A stretch of 64,000 bases of DNA from Sphingomonas profundi. Its GTDB lineage: Bacteria > Pseudomonadota > Alphaproteobacteria > Sphingomonadales > Sphingomonadaceae. Positions within the stretch are counted from its first letter, which is position 1; the number at the start of each line of letters is the position of its first letter. Below, in pieces: positions 37,880 to 46,766 of the stretch. The position numbers and the translations under genes are program-made. Under the pieces are notes generated by a model. The model was not told the origin of the DNA and made no database searches. It saw only the letters and a program-made list of their open reading frames with translations. The stretch covers positions 3,581,501-3,645,500 of the forward strand of contig NZ_CP046535.1 of assembly GCF_009739515.1 (NCBI RefSeq). The letters are read 5' to 3'.

Positions 37880-38716
37880 ATGTCCGTCCGCCGCCTGACC
37901 ACCAAGCGCGTCGAGAAGCCATGGGGCCGGCACGATCTGTGGCCCGGCTTTCCCGATGCGCCGGAAGGCGGCGCCAAGGTGGGGGAAGTGTGGTTCGAGG
38001 CGCCGGGCGATCCGGAACTGCTGGTGAAATATCTGTTCACCAGCGAGAAGCTGTCGATCCAGGATCATCCCGACGATGTCTATGCGCGGGCCCACGGCTA
38101 TCCGCGCGGCAAGGACGAGGCGTGGCTGATCCTGGCGGCCGAGCCGCACGCGACGATCGCGATCGGCACGCTGGCGCCGATGACGCACGAGGAGCTGCGC
38201 GCCTCCGCGCTCGACGGATCGATCGAGGACAAGATGGACTGGAAGGCGGTGAAAGCGGACGACAGCTTCTACTCGCCGGCCGGCACGGTGCATGCGATCG
38301 GTCCGGGGCTGACCCTGATCGAGGTGCAGCAGAATGTCGATCTCACCTACCGGCTCTACGACTATGGCAGCGACCGGGAGCTGCACCTGGACGACGGCAT
38401 CGCCGTATCCAAGCCGGTGCCGTTCGTGGCGCCGCACATCGCGCGGGACATCGCGCCCGGTCGCACGATCCTGGGCGACGGGCCGGCGTTCGTGATGGAG
38501 CGGTGGAAGCGCAGCGGCACGGGCACCCTGGCGCCTGCCGCCGATCGGCCGGTGTGGCTGGTGCCGGTGGCTGGCGGCGGTACGATCGACGGCGAGCGGC
38601 TGGAGGCCGGCGGCGTGTGGCTGGCGGACGGCGATGCCGCGCTCACGCTGGACGAGGGCGCCGACATCCTCGTCGCCTATCCGGGCGATGCGGTGGTGGA
38701 GACGATCTGGGGCTGA
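37880..38716 (+). CDS. manA: Class I mannose-6-phosphate isomerase-like protein
   Basis: This is a 278-aa cupin-type sugar-phosphate isomerase interconverting mannose 6-phosphate and fructose 6-phosphate, feeding GDP-mannose and polysaccharide synthesis. Zinc-site pieces are visible: SIQDHPDD, KDEAWLIL (Glu) and SFYSPAGTVHAIG (His), followed by EVQQNVDLTYRLYDYG with the catalytic Arg. It is shorter than the E. coli enzyme and lacks the helical insert, as in the many short class I forms. GAGGAG lies 7 bases before the ATG. The exact sugar cannot be confirmed by eye. Confidence 0.9.
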   Translation: MSVRRLTTKRVEKPWGRHDLWPGFPDAPEGGAKVGEVWFEAPGDPELLVKYLFTSEKLSIQDHPDDVYARAHGYPRGKDEAWLILAAEPHATIAIGTLAPMTHEELRASALDGSIEDKMDWKAVKADDSFYSPAGTVHAIGPGLTLIEVQQNVDLTYRLYDYGSDRELHLDDGIAVSKPVPFVAPHIARDIAPGRTILGDGPAFVMERWKRSGTGTLAPAADRPVWLVPVAGGGTIDGERLEAGGVWLADGDAALTLDEGADILVAYPGDAVVETIWG

Positions 38717-38776
38717 GGGCGGTCGCGACGAGCCGGTGGAGCCGGATCGTAGCCGCTTCCGCGCGGCGCGGCGGGA

Positions 38777-39469
38777 TCAGGCGATCCGCCGGCCGACCCA
38801 TACGGCGCGGCCGATCAATTCGATCTCGGCGGGGTCGCGGTCCGGCCAGGTCGGGTAGGCGGGATTGTCGCTGACGATCGTGATCGATCGCGCCGCCGGG
38901 TTGATCGCCAGCCGTTTTACGACGAGGCCGTCGTCCACGCGCAGCACGTAGATGCCGTCGCGCAGCCGCTCGGCGGCGTCCGTGCCGTCGACGAGTATCT
39001 CGTCGCCGTCGGCCAGGGTCGGCGACATCGAATCGCCGGAGACGCGGATCATCGACAGGCCGGCGGGGCTCCCGCCGGTGACTTCGCGCAGCCAGCCGGG
39101 ATGGAAGCCCAGGCGGGCGACCGGCCGCTCGTTATCCGTGGCGGCACCGTGCCCGGCGGAGGCGCGGATATCCAGCCGCGGCACCAGCACCAGGTCGCTC
39201 CCGCGGGTGCGCGAGCCCTCCGCCGTGGCGACGGTGGCGACGGGCTGGCGCGGGCCGCCCAGCTTCTCCTCCGGTATGGACAAGTATCGGGAAAGCTGGC
39301 GGCGGTCCTCCTCGGCCAGCCGGCGCGGCACGCCGCGCTTGATAAATTGCTGGATGTACGCGGCGTTGCGCCCGATCAGCCGCGACAAAGAGGAATAATC
39401 CTCGCCGCTCCGCTGGATCGCCGCCTCCAGAACCGCCCGCGGATCTTCCTCACGCATAACCTCGCCCAT
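38777..39469 (-). CDS. LexA-like S24-family repressor
   Basis: This is a 230-aa transcriptional repressor with N-terminal helix-turn-helix (YSSLSRLIGRNAAYIQQFI) and a C-terminal S24/LexA peptidase domain. The Ser of the Ser-Lys dyad is in VSGDSMSPTLADGDE and the Lys in DDGLVVKRLA. An Ala-Gly bond in RASAGHG before the domain resembles a self-cleavage site. It resembles phage CI-like regulators, but no phage genes surround it. It is divergent from two small genes with a short palindrome between, so self- and neighbour control, possibly damage-responsive, is likely. A start at codon 5 is possible. Confidence 0.9.
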   Translation of the reverse strand: MGEVMREEDPRAVLEAAIQRSGEDYSSLSRLIGRNAAYIQQFIKRGVPRRLAEEDRRQLSRYLSIPEEKLGGPRQPVATVATAEGSRTRGSDLVLVPRLDIRASAGHGAATDNERPVARLGFHPGWLREVTGGSPAGLSMIRVSGDSMSPTLADGDEILVDGTDAAERLRDGIYVLRVDDGLVVKRLAINPAARSITIVSDNPAYPTWPDRDPAEIELIGRAVWVGRRIA

Positions 39470-39475
39470 TCTGGA

Positions 39476-39489
39476 TAGGAGGATTCCTA
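39476..39489. promoter_or_regulatory. Candidate operator of the S24 repressor
   Basis: TAGGA-GGAT-TCCTA is a perfect 5-bp inverted repeat 7 bases from the repressor start, with a further TAGGA half-site at 39497-39501. It sits in the 91-base gap between the repressor and the divergent 61-aa gene. Confidence 0.45.
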
Positions 39490-39560
39490 GACAAGTAGGA
39501 CTTCACATAGATGATGGCAGGAACATCAACGGAACGCGCACCTCCTGCCAAGGAACAGAC

Positions 39561-39746
39561 ATGCAACTGCTTCCCGTCATCGAGAAGTTCATTCGCGCCC
39601 GCAATATTGCCCCGACCCGTTTCGGACGCGATGCGGTGCGCGATCCCCGCTTCGTCCTCGATCTGCGCAACGGCCGCGAACCGCGTCGGCGCACCGTCTC
39701 CCGCGTCCTTACCTATATCGACGGCCAGTCGCAGGGGGATCGCTGA
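39561..39746 (+). CDS. Hypothetical small basic protein, 61 aa
   Basis: This Arg-rich protein begins with MQLLPVIEKFIRARNIAPTR and continues with FGRDAVRDPRFVLDLRNGRE. The beginning reads like a compact helix-turn-helix recognition unit (RARNIAPTRFGRDAVRDP), often seen in small sphingomonad proteins beside S24 repressors. AAGGA lies 7 bases before the ATG. Its stop overlaps the start of the next gene by one base (TGATG), so they form an operon divergent from the repressor. The DNA-binding role is inferred. Confidence 0.75.
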   Translation: MQLLPVIEKFIRARNIAPTRFGRDAVRDPRFVLDLRNGREPRRRTVSRVLTYIDGQSQGDR

Positions 39747-40042
39747 TGCGCGACGCCCAGACCCTGCTGCTCCGCGCGCTCTGCCCGCCGGGCATGCCGG
39801 CGCCCACGCTGCGGCTGGCCCATAGCGAGGCATGGGCCAGCGCCACGTTCGCCGGCGCCCGCCACCGCTTCGAGTTCGACACGGTCGCGCCGGCCCGCGC
39901 GGATGCGTTCGCCGCCGCGCTCGGCGATCGCGAGTTCGCCCTGCCGGGGCATCTCGTCGCCGACATCGCGGTGACGGGCAGGACGGCCAACGCCGCCGGC
40001 GTTGCGCTGACGATCGAGGCGCTCACCGTGGAGAACGAGTAA
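39746..40042 (+). CDS. Hypothetical protein, 98 aa
   Basis: I recognise no domain. The product alternates short strands and helices (HSEAWASATFAGARHRFEF, VAPARADAFAAALGD, GHLVADIAVTG, LTIEALTVENE), consistent with a small alpha/beta cytoplasmic protein; there is no signal or membrane segment. It is translationally coupled to the 61-aa gene and convergent with the 252-aa membrane protein gene, whose stop lies 9 bases away. It is likely a member of the regulon of the adjacent S24 repressor. Confidence 0.75.
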   Translation: MRDAQTLLLRALCPPGMPAPTLRLAHSEAWASATFAGARHRFEFDTVAPARADAFAAALGDREFALPGHLVADIAVTGRTANAAGVALTIEALTVENE

Positions 40043-40051
40043 CCGCGCGCC

Positions 40052-40810
40052 TCAGCGCCGCCCGGCCGTGCGCTGCTGCAATTCCTCGACCGCGGCGCGC
40101 AGGGTGCCGCCGATCGGCCGGATCTCCCGTTTCAGCGCGGTGACGTTCGGCTCCGCGCCGGCGAGGACCAGCGCCTTGCGCGCCAGCCCGGTCTCCAGCC
40201 GCACCATCAGGGCGGCGAGCGGCGGCTTCCTGTCGGCGGCGATGGTCTCGACCGTCTCCGCCGGGATCGCCTCCGCCGCCTGGGTCGGCACCGGCACCAG
40301 CGTCGGCCCGGCGGCCGCCATCTCGTCTTCCGGCTCGTCGTCGATCGCGGAGGAAGGGGCAAGCTCGCGCGGCGGATCGGGGAAGGCGAGGGGCGGTTCC
40401 TCCGCCCGCCAGCCGTCCGGCAGCGGATCGACGAGATCGAGCGGCGTGCCCAGATCGCTGCCGGCGAAGATCGGGCGGCGCGGCGGCGCATCCGGATGCG
40501 CATCGGCGCGGCGGAGCACCGGCGCGTCGGCCGCCACCGGCGCCGCGGCGAACGGCAGACGCGCGGCCCGATCGAGCAGCACGAAGCCGAGCCACGTCGC
40601 CCCGCCGATCGCCAGCCCGCAGAGCAAGGCGAGCGGCAGGCGCCCGCCGAGGATCGCCGGATCGAGCAGCCGGCCGATCAGCGCCGCCGGCATGGCGTAG
40701 CAGAAGAAGGCGGCGGCGGCGCCCAGCAGCACGGCGGCGATCGGCCCCAGCAGGGGCTCCATCCGCCGTGCCAGGGTCACGGGTCTCGCGGCTCCGGCCA
40801 TGTCCGTCAT
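40052..40810 (-). CDS. Hypothetical membrane protein, 252 aa
   Basis: The N-terminal part has two hydrophobic helices (about residues 20-48, PIAAVLLGAAAAFFCYAMP, and 58-80, LPLALLCGLAIGGATWLGF). A long Pro- and acid-rich linker follows, then a C-terminal helical segment (PPLAALMVRLETGLARKALV, TALKREIRPIGGTLRAAVEE). I recognise no family. It overlaps the stop of the glycosyltransferase gene by 4 bases, so it is its operon partner and may belong to envelope or polysaccharide biology; that link is only positional. Confidence 0.8.
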   Translation of the reverse strand: MTDMAGAARPVTLARRMEPLLGPIAAVLLGAAAAFFCYAMPAALIGRLLDPAILGGRLPLALLCGLAIGGATWLGFVLLDRAARLPFAAAPVAADAPVLRRADAHPDAPPRRPIFAGSDLGTPLDLVDPLPDGWRAEEPPLAFPDPPRELAPSSAIDDEPEDEMAAAGPTLVPVPTQAAEAIPAETVETIAADRKPPLAALMVRLETGLARKALVLAGAEPNVTALKREIRPIGGTLRAAVEELQQRTAGRR

Positions 40811-42018
40811 CCCTTGCCCGTCAGCTTGCGGTAAACGGGCGCATAACGCGAAACGTTTGACGACCAGTTACGATCGCGCTCCACGAAGGCGCGCGCCACC
40901 GCCCGCCGCCGATCCCACCCGGCGCGATCGGCGAACAGCCCGGCCAACGCCGTCGCCAGCGCCGCCGGATCGTCCGGCGGGAAGAGGGTGCCGGTCACGC
41001 CGTCCTCGATCAGCTCGCGATGCCCGCCGACGTTGGAGGCGGCGACCAGCCGGCGCTGCGCCATCGCCTCCAGCGGTTTGAGCGGCGTGACGAGCTCGGT
41101 CAGCCGCATCGCCTTGCGCGGATAGGCGAGGATGTCGACGAGGCTGTAGTAGCGCTCCACCTGGTCGTGCGGCACGCGGCCGGCGAAGGTGATGCGGGCC
41201 GCCGCGGGCGAGGCCGCCGCCTGCGCCTTCAGCGCCGCCTCCATCGGCCCGCCGCCCACCAGCAGCAGGTGCGCATCGGGCCGCGCGGCGACGAGCGCCG
41301 GCATCGCCGCGATCAGATCGTCCAGCCCCTCATAATCATAATAGGAGCCGATGAAGCCGACCACCTCGCGCCCTTCGAGCCCGAGCTCGCGCGCCAGCGC
41401 CGTGTCCGGCGGCGGCGGATCGCCGAACAGGTGCAGGTCCACGCCGTTGGGCGAGACCATGATCTTCTCCGCCGGGATCCCGCGCGAGACGAGATCGCCG
41501 CGCAGCCCCTCGCAGATGACGGCCACCGCATCGGCCGAGCGGGCGGCGCGGGTTTCCAGCAGCCTGGTCACGCGGTAGCGCGCCGATCCCTCGCGATCGG
41601 TGCCGTTGCCCACCGCCGCATCCTCCCAGAAGGCGCGGATCTCATACACCAGCGGCAGGCCGTGTCGGCGCGCGACGCGCAGGGCGGCGAGCGCGTTCAG
41701 CACCGGCGAGTGCACGTGCAGCTGATCCGGCCGCCACTGCGCGATCACCGCGTCCAGCCGGCGGCCGAGGGCGGCGATCTCGCGCCACTCGCGCATCGGC
41801 GAGCGGGCGGGGGCGGGGTGCGGCGTGCGGAAGAAGGTGAGGCCGTCGACCACCTCCGCCAGCGACTCCGCGCCGCGCACCTCGGGCAGCTGGCGCGCGC
41901 CGGTGAGGCCGGCCACCTCCCACCCCATCCCGATCTGCGCCTTCAGGATCGCGCGGGTGCGGAACGTGTAGCCGCTGTGGATCGGCAGGCTGTGATCGAG
42001 GATATGGAGGATGCGCAT
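40807..42018 (-). CDS. Glycosyltransferase, exosortase-A-system-associated type
   Basis: This is a 403-aa GT-B glycosyltransferase (group 1/family 4). The start ILHILDHSLPIHSGYTFRT is a hallmark of the PEP-CTERM/exosortase-A-associated subfamily. The C-terminal domain has VVGFIGSYYDYEGLDDLIAA and PLKPLEAMAQRRLVAASNVG with the sugar-nucleotide Glu. It probably adds a sugar during exopolysaccharide or glycoprotein synthesis at the inner membrane. It is divergent from a 39-aa gene and the O-ligase gene, which carries the same system signature. No exosortase is in the window. Confidence 0.92.
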   Translation of the reverse strand: MRILHILDHSLPIHSGYTFRTRAILKAQIGMGWEVAGLTGARQLPEVRGAESLAEVVDGLTFFRTPHPAPARSPMREWREIAALGRRLDAVIAQWRPDQLHVHSPVLNALAALRVARRHGLPLVYEIRAFWEDAAVGNGTDREGSARYRVTRLLETRAARSADAVAVICEGLRGDLVSRGIPAEKIMVSPNGVDLHLFGDPPPPDTALARELGLEGREVVGFIGSYYDYEGLDDLIAAMPALVAARPDAHLLLVGGGPMEAALKAQAAASPAAARITFAGRVPHDQVERYYSLVDILAYPRKAMRLTELVTPLKPLEAMAQRRLVAASNVGGHRELIEDGVTGTLFPPDDPAALATALAGLFADRAGWDRRRAVARAFVERDRNWSSNVSRYAPVYRKLTGKG

Positions 42019-42150
42019 GGAAGCCCTCTGCCACCGCGTGGCTTAACGGCGCGTCAACCGGCGCTCGCCTAAGCCGCGTCGGGTCTGCCATACCCGCTTC
42101 CGCTCCGCCGGGCGAGGTGGGCGGCGGCGAACGAAGCGAGGAGTGCCGGC

Positions 42151-42270
42151 ATGATCGATCTCTTCTCGCTGGCTCTGTCGCACGGGCTGATGCTGATCGC
42201 CGCCTGGCGCCTGCTTCACCGCCCCGATCTCGATCGTGAGCCGCCGCCCGGGGAGCCGCCCGTTGCGTGA
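42151..42270 (+). CDS. Small single-span membrane protein, 39 aa (hypothetical)
   Basis: This short frame has a good ribosome site (GAGGAG before the ATG). The product is MIDLFSLALSHGLMLIAAWR-like: a hydrophobic N-terminal helix, then a basic and Pro-rich tail. Its last 8 bases overlap the O-ligase gene start, which suggests coupling. No family is recognised. Position and coupling suggest it is a small partner of the polysaccharide ligase. Confidence 0.6.
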   Translation: MIDLFSLALSHGLMLIAAWRLLHRPDLDREPPPGEPPVA

Positions 42271-43645
42271 TCTCGCCTTCGTCGCCTTCCTGGCGGCCCT
42301 GCTGGGCTTCGGCTTCAAGCGGCCCTTCCTGTTCGTGCTCGCTTATGTCTACGTCGATATCGTATCGCCGCAGCGGCTCTCTTATACCCTGCTCACGGTG
42401 GTGCCGATCTCGCTGATCTGCGTCACGCTGGCGGTGGGCGGCTGGGCGCTGGCGGACCGCAAGGCCGGCAGCCGCTTCGCCACCCGCCAGTGGCTGCTGC
42501 TGATGCTGCTCGGCTGGGCGGCCTACACCACGATCAACGCCGATCTGCCGCTCGACGCGCTGGATAAATGGGGGTGGGTGTGGAAGGCGCTGGCCTTCGC
42601 CATCTTCCTGCCCTTCACCCTGCGCACCCGGCTGCGCATCGAGGCGCTGCTGCTGTTCCTGGTGCTCTCGGTCTCGTCGATCGTGGTGGTGGGCGGGATC
42701 AAGACGCTGGGATCGGGCGGCGGCTACGGCGCGCTCAACCTCATGGTCTCGAACAATAGCGGGCTGTACGAAGGCAGCATCATCTCCACCTTCGCGATCG
42801 CGGTGATCCCGCTGATACTGTTCCTGGCCAAGCACGGCACCGTGTTCCCCGGCGACTGGCGGGTGAAGGCCTATGCCACGGCGCTGATCTTCGCCTGCCT
42901 GCTGATCCCGGTCGGCACGCAGGCGCGCACGGGCCTGATCTGCATCGCCGTGCTGGCGGTGCTGACCCTGCGCGCGACGAAGCGGCGCATGCTCTATCTG
43001 GTGCTGCTCGGCGGGGCGGGGGCGCTGGCGGTGCAGTTCCTGCCTTCCAGCTACAGCAAGCGCATGGAGACGATCCAGGGCTATCAGGCGGACAGTTCCG
43101 CCTCCACCCGTCTCGCCGTGTGGCAGTGGACATGGGACTATGTGAAGGCCAATCCGGCGGGTGGCGGCTTCAACGCCTATATGCAGAACCGCATCACCAT
43201 CGACATCAAGAAGACCGCCGGCGACGCCAATAACGAGACGGTGACGAACTCGAAGGATTACGACGCCGGCCGCGCCTACCACAGCAGCTACTTCGAGATG
43301 CTGGGCGAGCAGGGCTTCCCCGGCTTCTTCCTGTGGATCCTGCTCCACCTGCTCGGCCTGATCAGGATGGAGGCGGTGCGCCGGCGCCACCGCCGGGCGA
43401 CCGGCGACGATGCCTGGATCGCCCCGCTGGCGACGGCTCTGCAGCATGCGCACATCATCTACATGGTCGGCTCGCTGTTCGTCGGCATCGCCTTCCAGAC
43501 GACGATCCTGATGCTGATCGGTTGCGAGATCGGCCTCGACACCTATCTGCGGCGACGCGGCGGCGCGATGGCCCGGGCCGTTGGCACAGCGCCGGGCGCA
43601 ATGCCGGCCGCGTCCGGTTGGCGTCGCGCTCCGATCAGACGCTAG
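42263..43645 (+). CDS. Putative O-glycosylation ligase, exosortase-A-associated (Wzy/O-antigen ligase family)
   Basis: This is a 460-aa inner-membrane polymerase/ligase with about ten membrane helices. The N-terminal DUF5935-like region has LRDLAFVAFLAALLGFGFKR and YVYVDIVSPQRLSY. A Wzy_C domain follows, with QARTGLICIAVLAVLTL and the long periplasmic loop containing STRLAVWQWTWDYVKANPAG, then AYHSSYFEMLGEQGFPG, the usual catalytic-loop landmarks. The TTG start has GGGGAG 7 bases upstream; nine codons of longer frame lack support. It pairs with the divergent glycosyltransferase of the same system. Its end overlaps crtZ by 4 bp. Confidence 0.9.
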   Translation: MRDLAFVAFLAALLGFGFKRPFLFVLAYVYVDIVSPQRLSYTLLTVVPISLICVTLAVGGWALADRKAGSRFATRQWLLLMLLGWAAYTTINADLPLDALDKWGWVWKALAFAIFLPFTLRTRLRIEALLLFLVLSVSSIVVVGGIKTLGSGGGYGALNLMVSNNSGLYEGSIISTFAIAVIPLILFLAKHGTVFPGDWRVKAYATALIFACLLIPVGTQARTGLICIAVLAVLTLRATKRRMLYLVLLGGAGALAVQFLPSSYSKRMETIQGYQADSSASTRLAVWQWTWDYVKANPAGGGFNAYMQNRITIDIKKTAGDANNETVTNSKDYDAGRAYHSSYFEMLGEQGFPGFFLWILLHLLGLIRMEAVRRRHRRATGDDAWIAPLATALQHAHIIYMVGSLFVGIAFQTTILMLIGCEIGLDTYLRRRGGAMARAVGTAPGAMPAASGWRRAPIRR

Positions 43646-44142
43646 GCGTCCCGCGCGGCGCGCACGCCGGCGCGGCCGCGACGGACGAGCTCCGCCTTCA
43701 GCGACTCGGGGCTGGGCGCGACGAGGAAGCCGAAGCTCAGCGTGCCGCCTTTCGTCTCCACCGCGTGGTGCAGCCGATGCGCCTGCACGATCCGTTTCAT
43801 GTAGCGCCCGCGCGGCACGTAGCGGTGGCCGATCCGGCGGTGGACGATCACGTCGTGGAAGCCGAAGTAGATCGCGCCGTAGGCCGCGACGCCGGCGCCG
43901 ACCCAGGCATAGCCGGCGCCCCAGCCGAGCTGCACGCCGGCGAGCAGCAGCAGGATCGAGGGTATGGCGAAGATCACCGCGTACAGGTCGTTCGCCTCGA
44001 ACGGCCCGGTGCGCGGGCGGTGGTGGCTGGCGTGCAGGAACCAGCCCGGCCCGTGCATGATCCAGCGGTGCGCCGCATAGGCGACACCCTCCATTACGGC
44101 GATGGTGGCGAGGAACAGCAGCAGGCCGGGAAGCGGGGACAT
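43642..44142 (-). CDS. crtZ: Beta-carotene hydroxylase (CrtZ-type)
   Basis: This is a 166-aa membrane di-iron hydroxylase adding 3-OH groups to beta-carotene rings, giving zeaxanthin. It has about four membrane segments. Four histidine motifs coordinate iron: HRWIMH (near residue 25), HASHH (~38), HDVIVHRRIGH (~97) and HRLHH (~124). The length fits CrtZ (160-175 aa). It is isolated from other carotenoid genes here. It is convergent and overlapping with the O-ligase gene, and divergent from a lipoprotein gene 76 bases away. Confidence 0.94.
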   Translation of the reverse strand: MSPLPGLLLFLATIAVMEGVAYAAHRWIMHGPGWFLHASHHRPRTGPFEANDLYAVIFAIPSILLLLAGVQLGWGAGYAWVGAGVAAYGAIYFGFHDVIVHRRIGHRYVPRGRYMKRIVQAHRLHHAVETKGGTLSFGFLVAPSPESLKAELVRRGRAGVRAARDA

Positions 44143-44218
44143 GGCGGCGCTATAGCGGAACGGACGCGGCCGCGCACCCGTTCAGCCGGCCGTCAGCGAT
44201 GAAGCGGGAGAAGGCGCG

Positions 44219-44569
44219 ATGATCGCGCGATCGACGATGTGCGCCACCCGGCCCGGCCGGCGCCGGGCCATCCTCCTCCTCCTCCCGCTCGCCCTGCTCG
44301 CCGGCTGCGCCTCGCGCGAGTCGCGGGTCGAGGCGGCGCTGGTGAAGGCCGGCGTGTCCGCGCGCCTGGCCGCCTGCCTCGCGCCGCGCCTGGCCGAGCG
44401 GCTGAGCGACGACCAGTTGCGCGCGCTCGCCGCCGCCGCCCGCCGCCCGCCGGGGGACGATCGCAAGGCGCGCGTCGGCGACGTCGTGGCCCGCGTCGCC
44501 GGCACCGGCGACCCGGCGATCATCGACGCGGTGACGAAATCCGGCATCCACTGTGCGCTGAAAGGCTGA
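44219..44569 (+). CDS. Small lipoprotein, 116 aa (hypothetical)
   Basis: A basic N-terminus with a hydrophobic core leads to lipobox LLAGCAS (Cys near residue 30), so it should be exported and lipidated. The mature part is helical (ESRVEAALVKAGVSARLAAC, ERLSDDQLRALAAAARR, VARVAGTGDPAIIDAVTKSG) with a Cys near the end that could form a disulfide. GGAG lies 8 bases before the ATG; a Met at codon 7 is an alternative. The family is unrecognised. It precedes sucC by 96 bases but is unlikely to share its function. Confidence 0.82.
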   Translation: MIARSTMCATRPGRRRAILLLLPLALLAGCASRESRVEAALVKAGVSARLAACLAPRLAERLSDDQLRALAAAARRPPGDDRKARVGDVVARVAGTGDPAIIDAVTKSGIHCALKG

Positions 44570-44665
44570 TCCCCGCCCCGGCTTTTCCGCAGGGTAGCCT
44601 TCGCGGACGCGATATGCTTTAGCGCAGGGCCGACGGCTCCCCGATCAGGAAGAGACAGGCATCCC

Positions 44666-45865
44666 ATGAACATCCATGAGTATCAGGCCAAGGAATTGCT
44701 GGCGAAGTTCGGCGTGGCGATTCCCGCCGGCTATGCGGCCCTTTCCGTCGACGAGGCCGTGGAGGCCGCCGGCAAGCTGCCCGGGCCGCTCTATGTGGTG
44801 AAGTCCCAGATCCACGCCGGCGGGCGCGGCAAGGGCAAGTTCAAGGAACTGGGGCCGGACGCCAAGGGCGGCGTGCGCCTGTCCAAGACGATCGACGATG
44901 TGCGCCAGAACGCCACCGACATGCTCGGCAACACGCTGGTAACGATCCAGACGGGCGAGGCCGGCAAGCAGGTGAACCGCCTCTACATCACCGACGGCGC
45001 GGACATCGCGAAGGAATATTATCTGTCGATGGTCGTCGATCGCGGCACCGGCCGGGTCGCCATGATCGTGTCGACCGAGGGCGGCATGGACATCGAGACA
45101 GTGGCCCACGACACGCCCGAGAAGATCACCACGATCACGATCGACCCGGCGGAGGGCTTCCAGCCGCATCACGGCCGCGCCGTCGCCTTCGCGCTGAAGC
45201 TGAAGGGCGATCTGAACAAGCAGGCCGCCAAGGTGGCCGAGCAGCTCTACACCGCCTTCATGGCGACCGACATGTCGATGCTGGAGATCAACCCGCTGGT
45301 CGAGACCGAGGACGGCAAGATCCTGGTGCTGGACGCGAAGGTGAGCTTCGATTCGAACGCGCTCTACCGTCACCCGGATATCTTCGCCCTGCGCGACGAG
45401 ACCGAGGAGGATCCGAGCGAGATCGAGGCGAGCAAGTACGACCTCGCCTACATCAAGCTGGACGGCAATATCGGCTGCATGGTGAACGGCGCCGGCCTGG
45501 CCATGGCGACGATGGACATCATCAAGCTGAACGGCGAGTTTCCGGCCAACTTCCTCGACGTGGGCGGCGGCGCCACCAAGGAGAAGGTGACGGCGGCGTT
45601 CAAGCTGATCCTCAGCGATCCGGCGGTGAAGGGTATCCTCGTCAACATCTTCGGCGGCATCATGCGCTGCGACATCATCGCCGACGGCATCGTCGCCGCC
45701 GCCAAGGAGGTGAACCTCGCGGTGCCGCTGGTGGTGCGCCTGGAAGGCACCAACGTGCAGCAGGGCAAGGACATCCTCGCCAATTCCGGCCTGCCGATCG
45801 TCTCCGCCGACGATCTGGGCGACGCCGCCAAGAAGATCGTCGCGCAGGTGAAGCAGGCGGCCTGA
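44666..45865 (+). CDS. sucC: Succinyl-CoA synthetase (ADP-forming) beta subunit
   Basis: This is the ATP-grasp subunit of the TCA-cycle enzyme making succinate and ATP from succinyl-CoA. The 399-aa product shows all landmarks: [44 protein letters not shown] (Mg2+ and nucleotide ligands), [14 protein letters not shown], and the CoA/interaction part [14 protein letters not shown] to [11 protein letters not shown]. The alpha subunit sucD is not downstream; instead etfB follows after a hairpin, so sucD must be elsewhere. Confidence 0.97.
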   Translation: MNIHEYQAKELLAKFGVAIPAGYAALSVDEAVEAAGKLPGPLYVVKSQIHAGGRGKGKFKELGPDAKGGVRLSKTIDDVRQNATDMLGNTLVTIQTGEAGKQVNRLYITDGADIAKEYYLSMVVDRGTGRVAMIVSTEGGMDIETVAHDTPEKITTITIDPAEGFQPHHGRAVAFALKLKGDLNKQAAKVAEQLYTAFMATDMSMLEINPLVETEDGKILVLDAKVSFDSNALYRHPDIFALRDETEEDPSEIEASKYDLAYIKLDGNIGCMVNGAGLAMATMDIIKLNGEFPANFLDVGGGATKEKVTAAFKLILSDPAVKGILVNIFGGIMRCDIIADGIVAAAKEVNLAVPLVVRLEGTNVQQGKDILANSGLPIVSADDLGDAAKKIVAQVKQAA

Positions 45866-45869
45866 GCGG

Positions 45870-45900
45870 GCGGGGGTGGCGGCGGCGCCATCACCCCCGC
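45870..45900 (+). terminator. Hairpin after sucC
   Basis: A perfect 9-bp stem (GCGGGGGTG/CACCCCCGC) with a 13-base loop starts 5 bases after the sucC stop. There is no T-run, so termination would be weak or Rho-assisted. Just downstream (about 45918-45941) an 8-bp unit TTCGCAAC is tandemly repeated. Confidence 0.4.
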
Positions 45901-46016
45901 GATTTCGCAAGCCGCTATTCGCAACTTCGCAACTTCGCAGTTGATTTCGCCCGCCTTGCCATCGAAGGCGAGCCGCATCCAAGGATCCGCCAGGATCGCG
46001 AGCAGGAGTGACACCG

Positions 46017-46766
46017 ATGAAGGTGCTGGTGCCCGTCAAGCGGGTGATCGATTACAACGTGAAGCCGCGGGTGAAGATGGACGGCACGGGCGTCGACCTG
46101 GCGAACGTGAAGATGTCGATGAACCCGTTCGACGAGATCGCCGTGGAAGAGGCGATCCGCCTGCGCGAGAAGGGCGTCGCGACCGAGATCGTCGCTGTCT
46201 CGATCGGCGTGCAGAAGTGCCAGGAGACGCTGCGAACGGCGCTGGCGATGGGCGCCGACCGCGCGATCCTGGTGCTGACCGAGGACGAGGCCGAGCCGCT
46301 CGCCGTCGCCAAGATCCTGAAGGGGATCGTCGACGAGGAGCAGCCCGGCCTGGTGATCCTGGGCAAGCAGGCGATCGACGACGATTCGAACCAGACCGGC
46401 CAGATGCTCGCCGCGCTGACCGGCCGGCCGCAGGGCACCTTCGCCAGCAAGGTGGAGGTCGACGGCGACTCGGTCAAGGTGACGCGTGAGGTGGATGGCG
46501 GGCTCGAGACAGTCAGCCTCAAGGCGCCGGCGATCGTGACGACCGACCTGCGCCTGAACGAGCCGCGCTACGCCAGCCTGCCCAACATCATGAAGGCCAA
46601 GTCCAAGCCGCTCGCGAACAAGACCCCGGCGGACTATGGCGTCGACACCGCGCCGCGCCTGAAGACGCTGAAGGTGGAGGAGCCCGCCAAGCGCCAGGCC
46701 GGCGTGAAGGTGGGCGATGTCGACGAGCTGATCGGCAAGCTCAAGGTGCTGGGAGTGGTGGCATGA
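46017..46766 (+). CDS. etfB: Electron transfer flavoprotein beta subunit
   Basis: This is the AMP-binding subunit of the ETF heterodimer that passes electrons from acyl-CoA and other dehydrogenases to ETF-quinone oxidoreductase. The 249-aa product has [53 protein letters not shown] (AMP loop), and [20 protein letters not shown], a classic ETF-beta signature. AGGAG lies 8 bases before the ATG at 46017; a GTG three codons earlier is less likely. It overlaps etfA by 4 bases (ATGA). Confidence 0.97.
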   Translation: MKVLVPVKRVIDYNVKPRVKMDGTGVDLANVKMSMNPFDEIAVEEAIRLREKGVATEIVAVSIGVQKCQETLRTALAMGADRAILVLTEDEAEPLAVAKILKGIVDEEQPGLVILGKQAIDDDSNQTGQMLAALTGRPQGTFASKVEVDGDSVKVTREVDGGLETVSLKAPAIVTTDLRLNEPRYASLPNIMKAKSKPLANKTPADYGVDTAPRLKTLKVEEPAKRQAGVKVGDVDELIGKLKVLGVVA

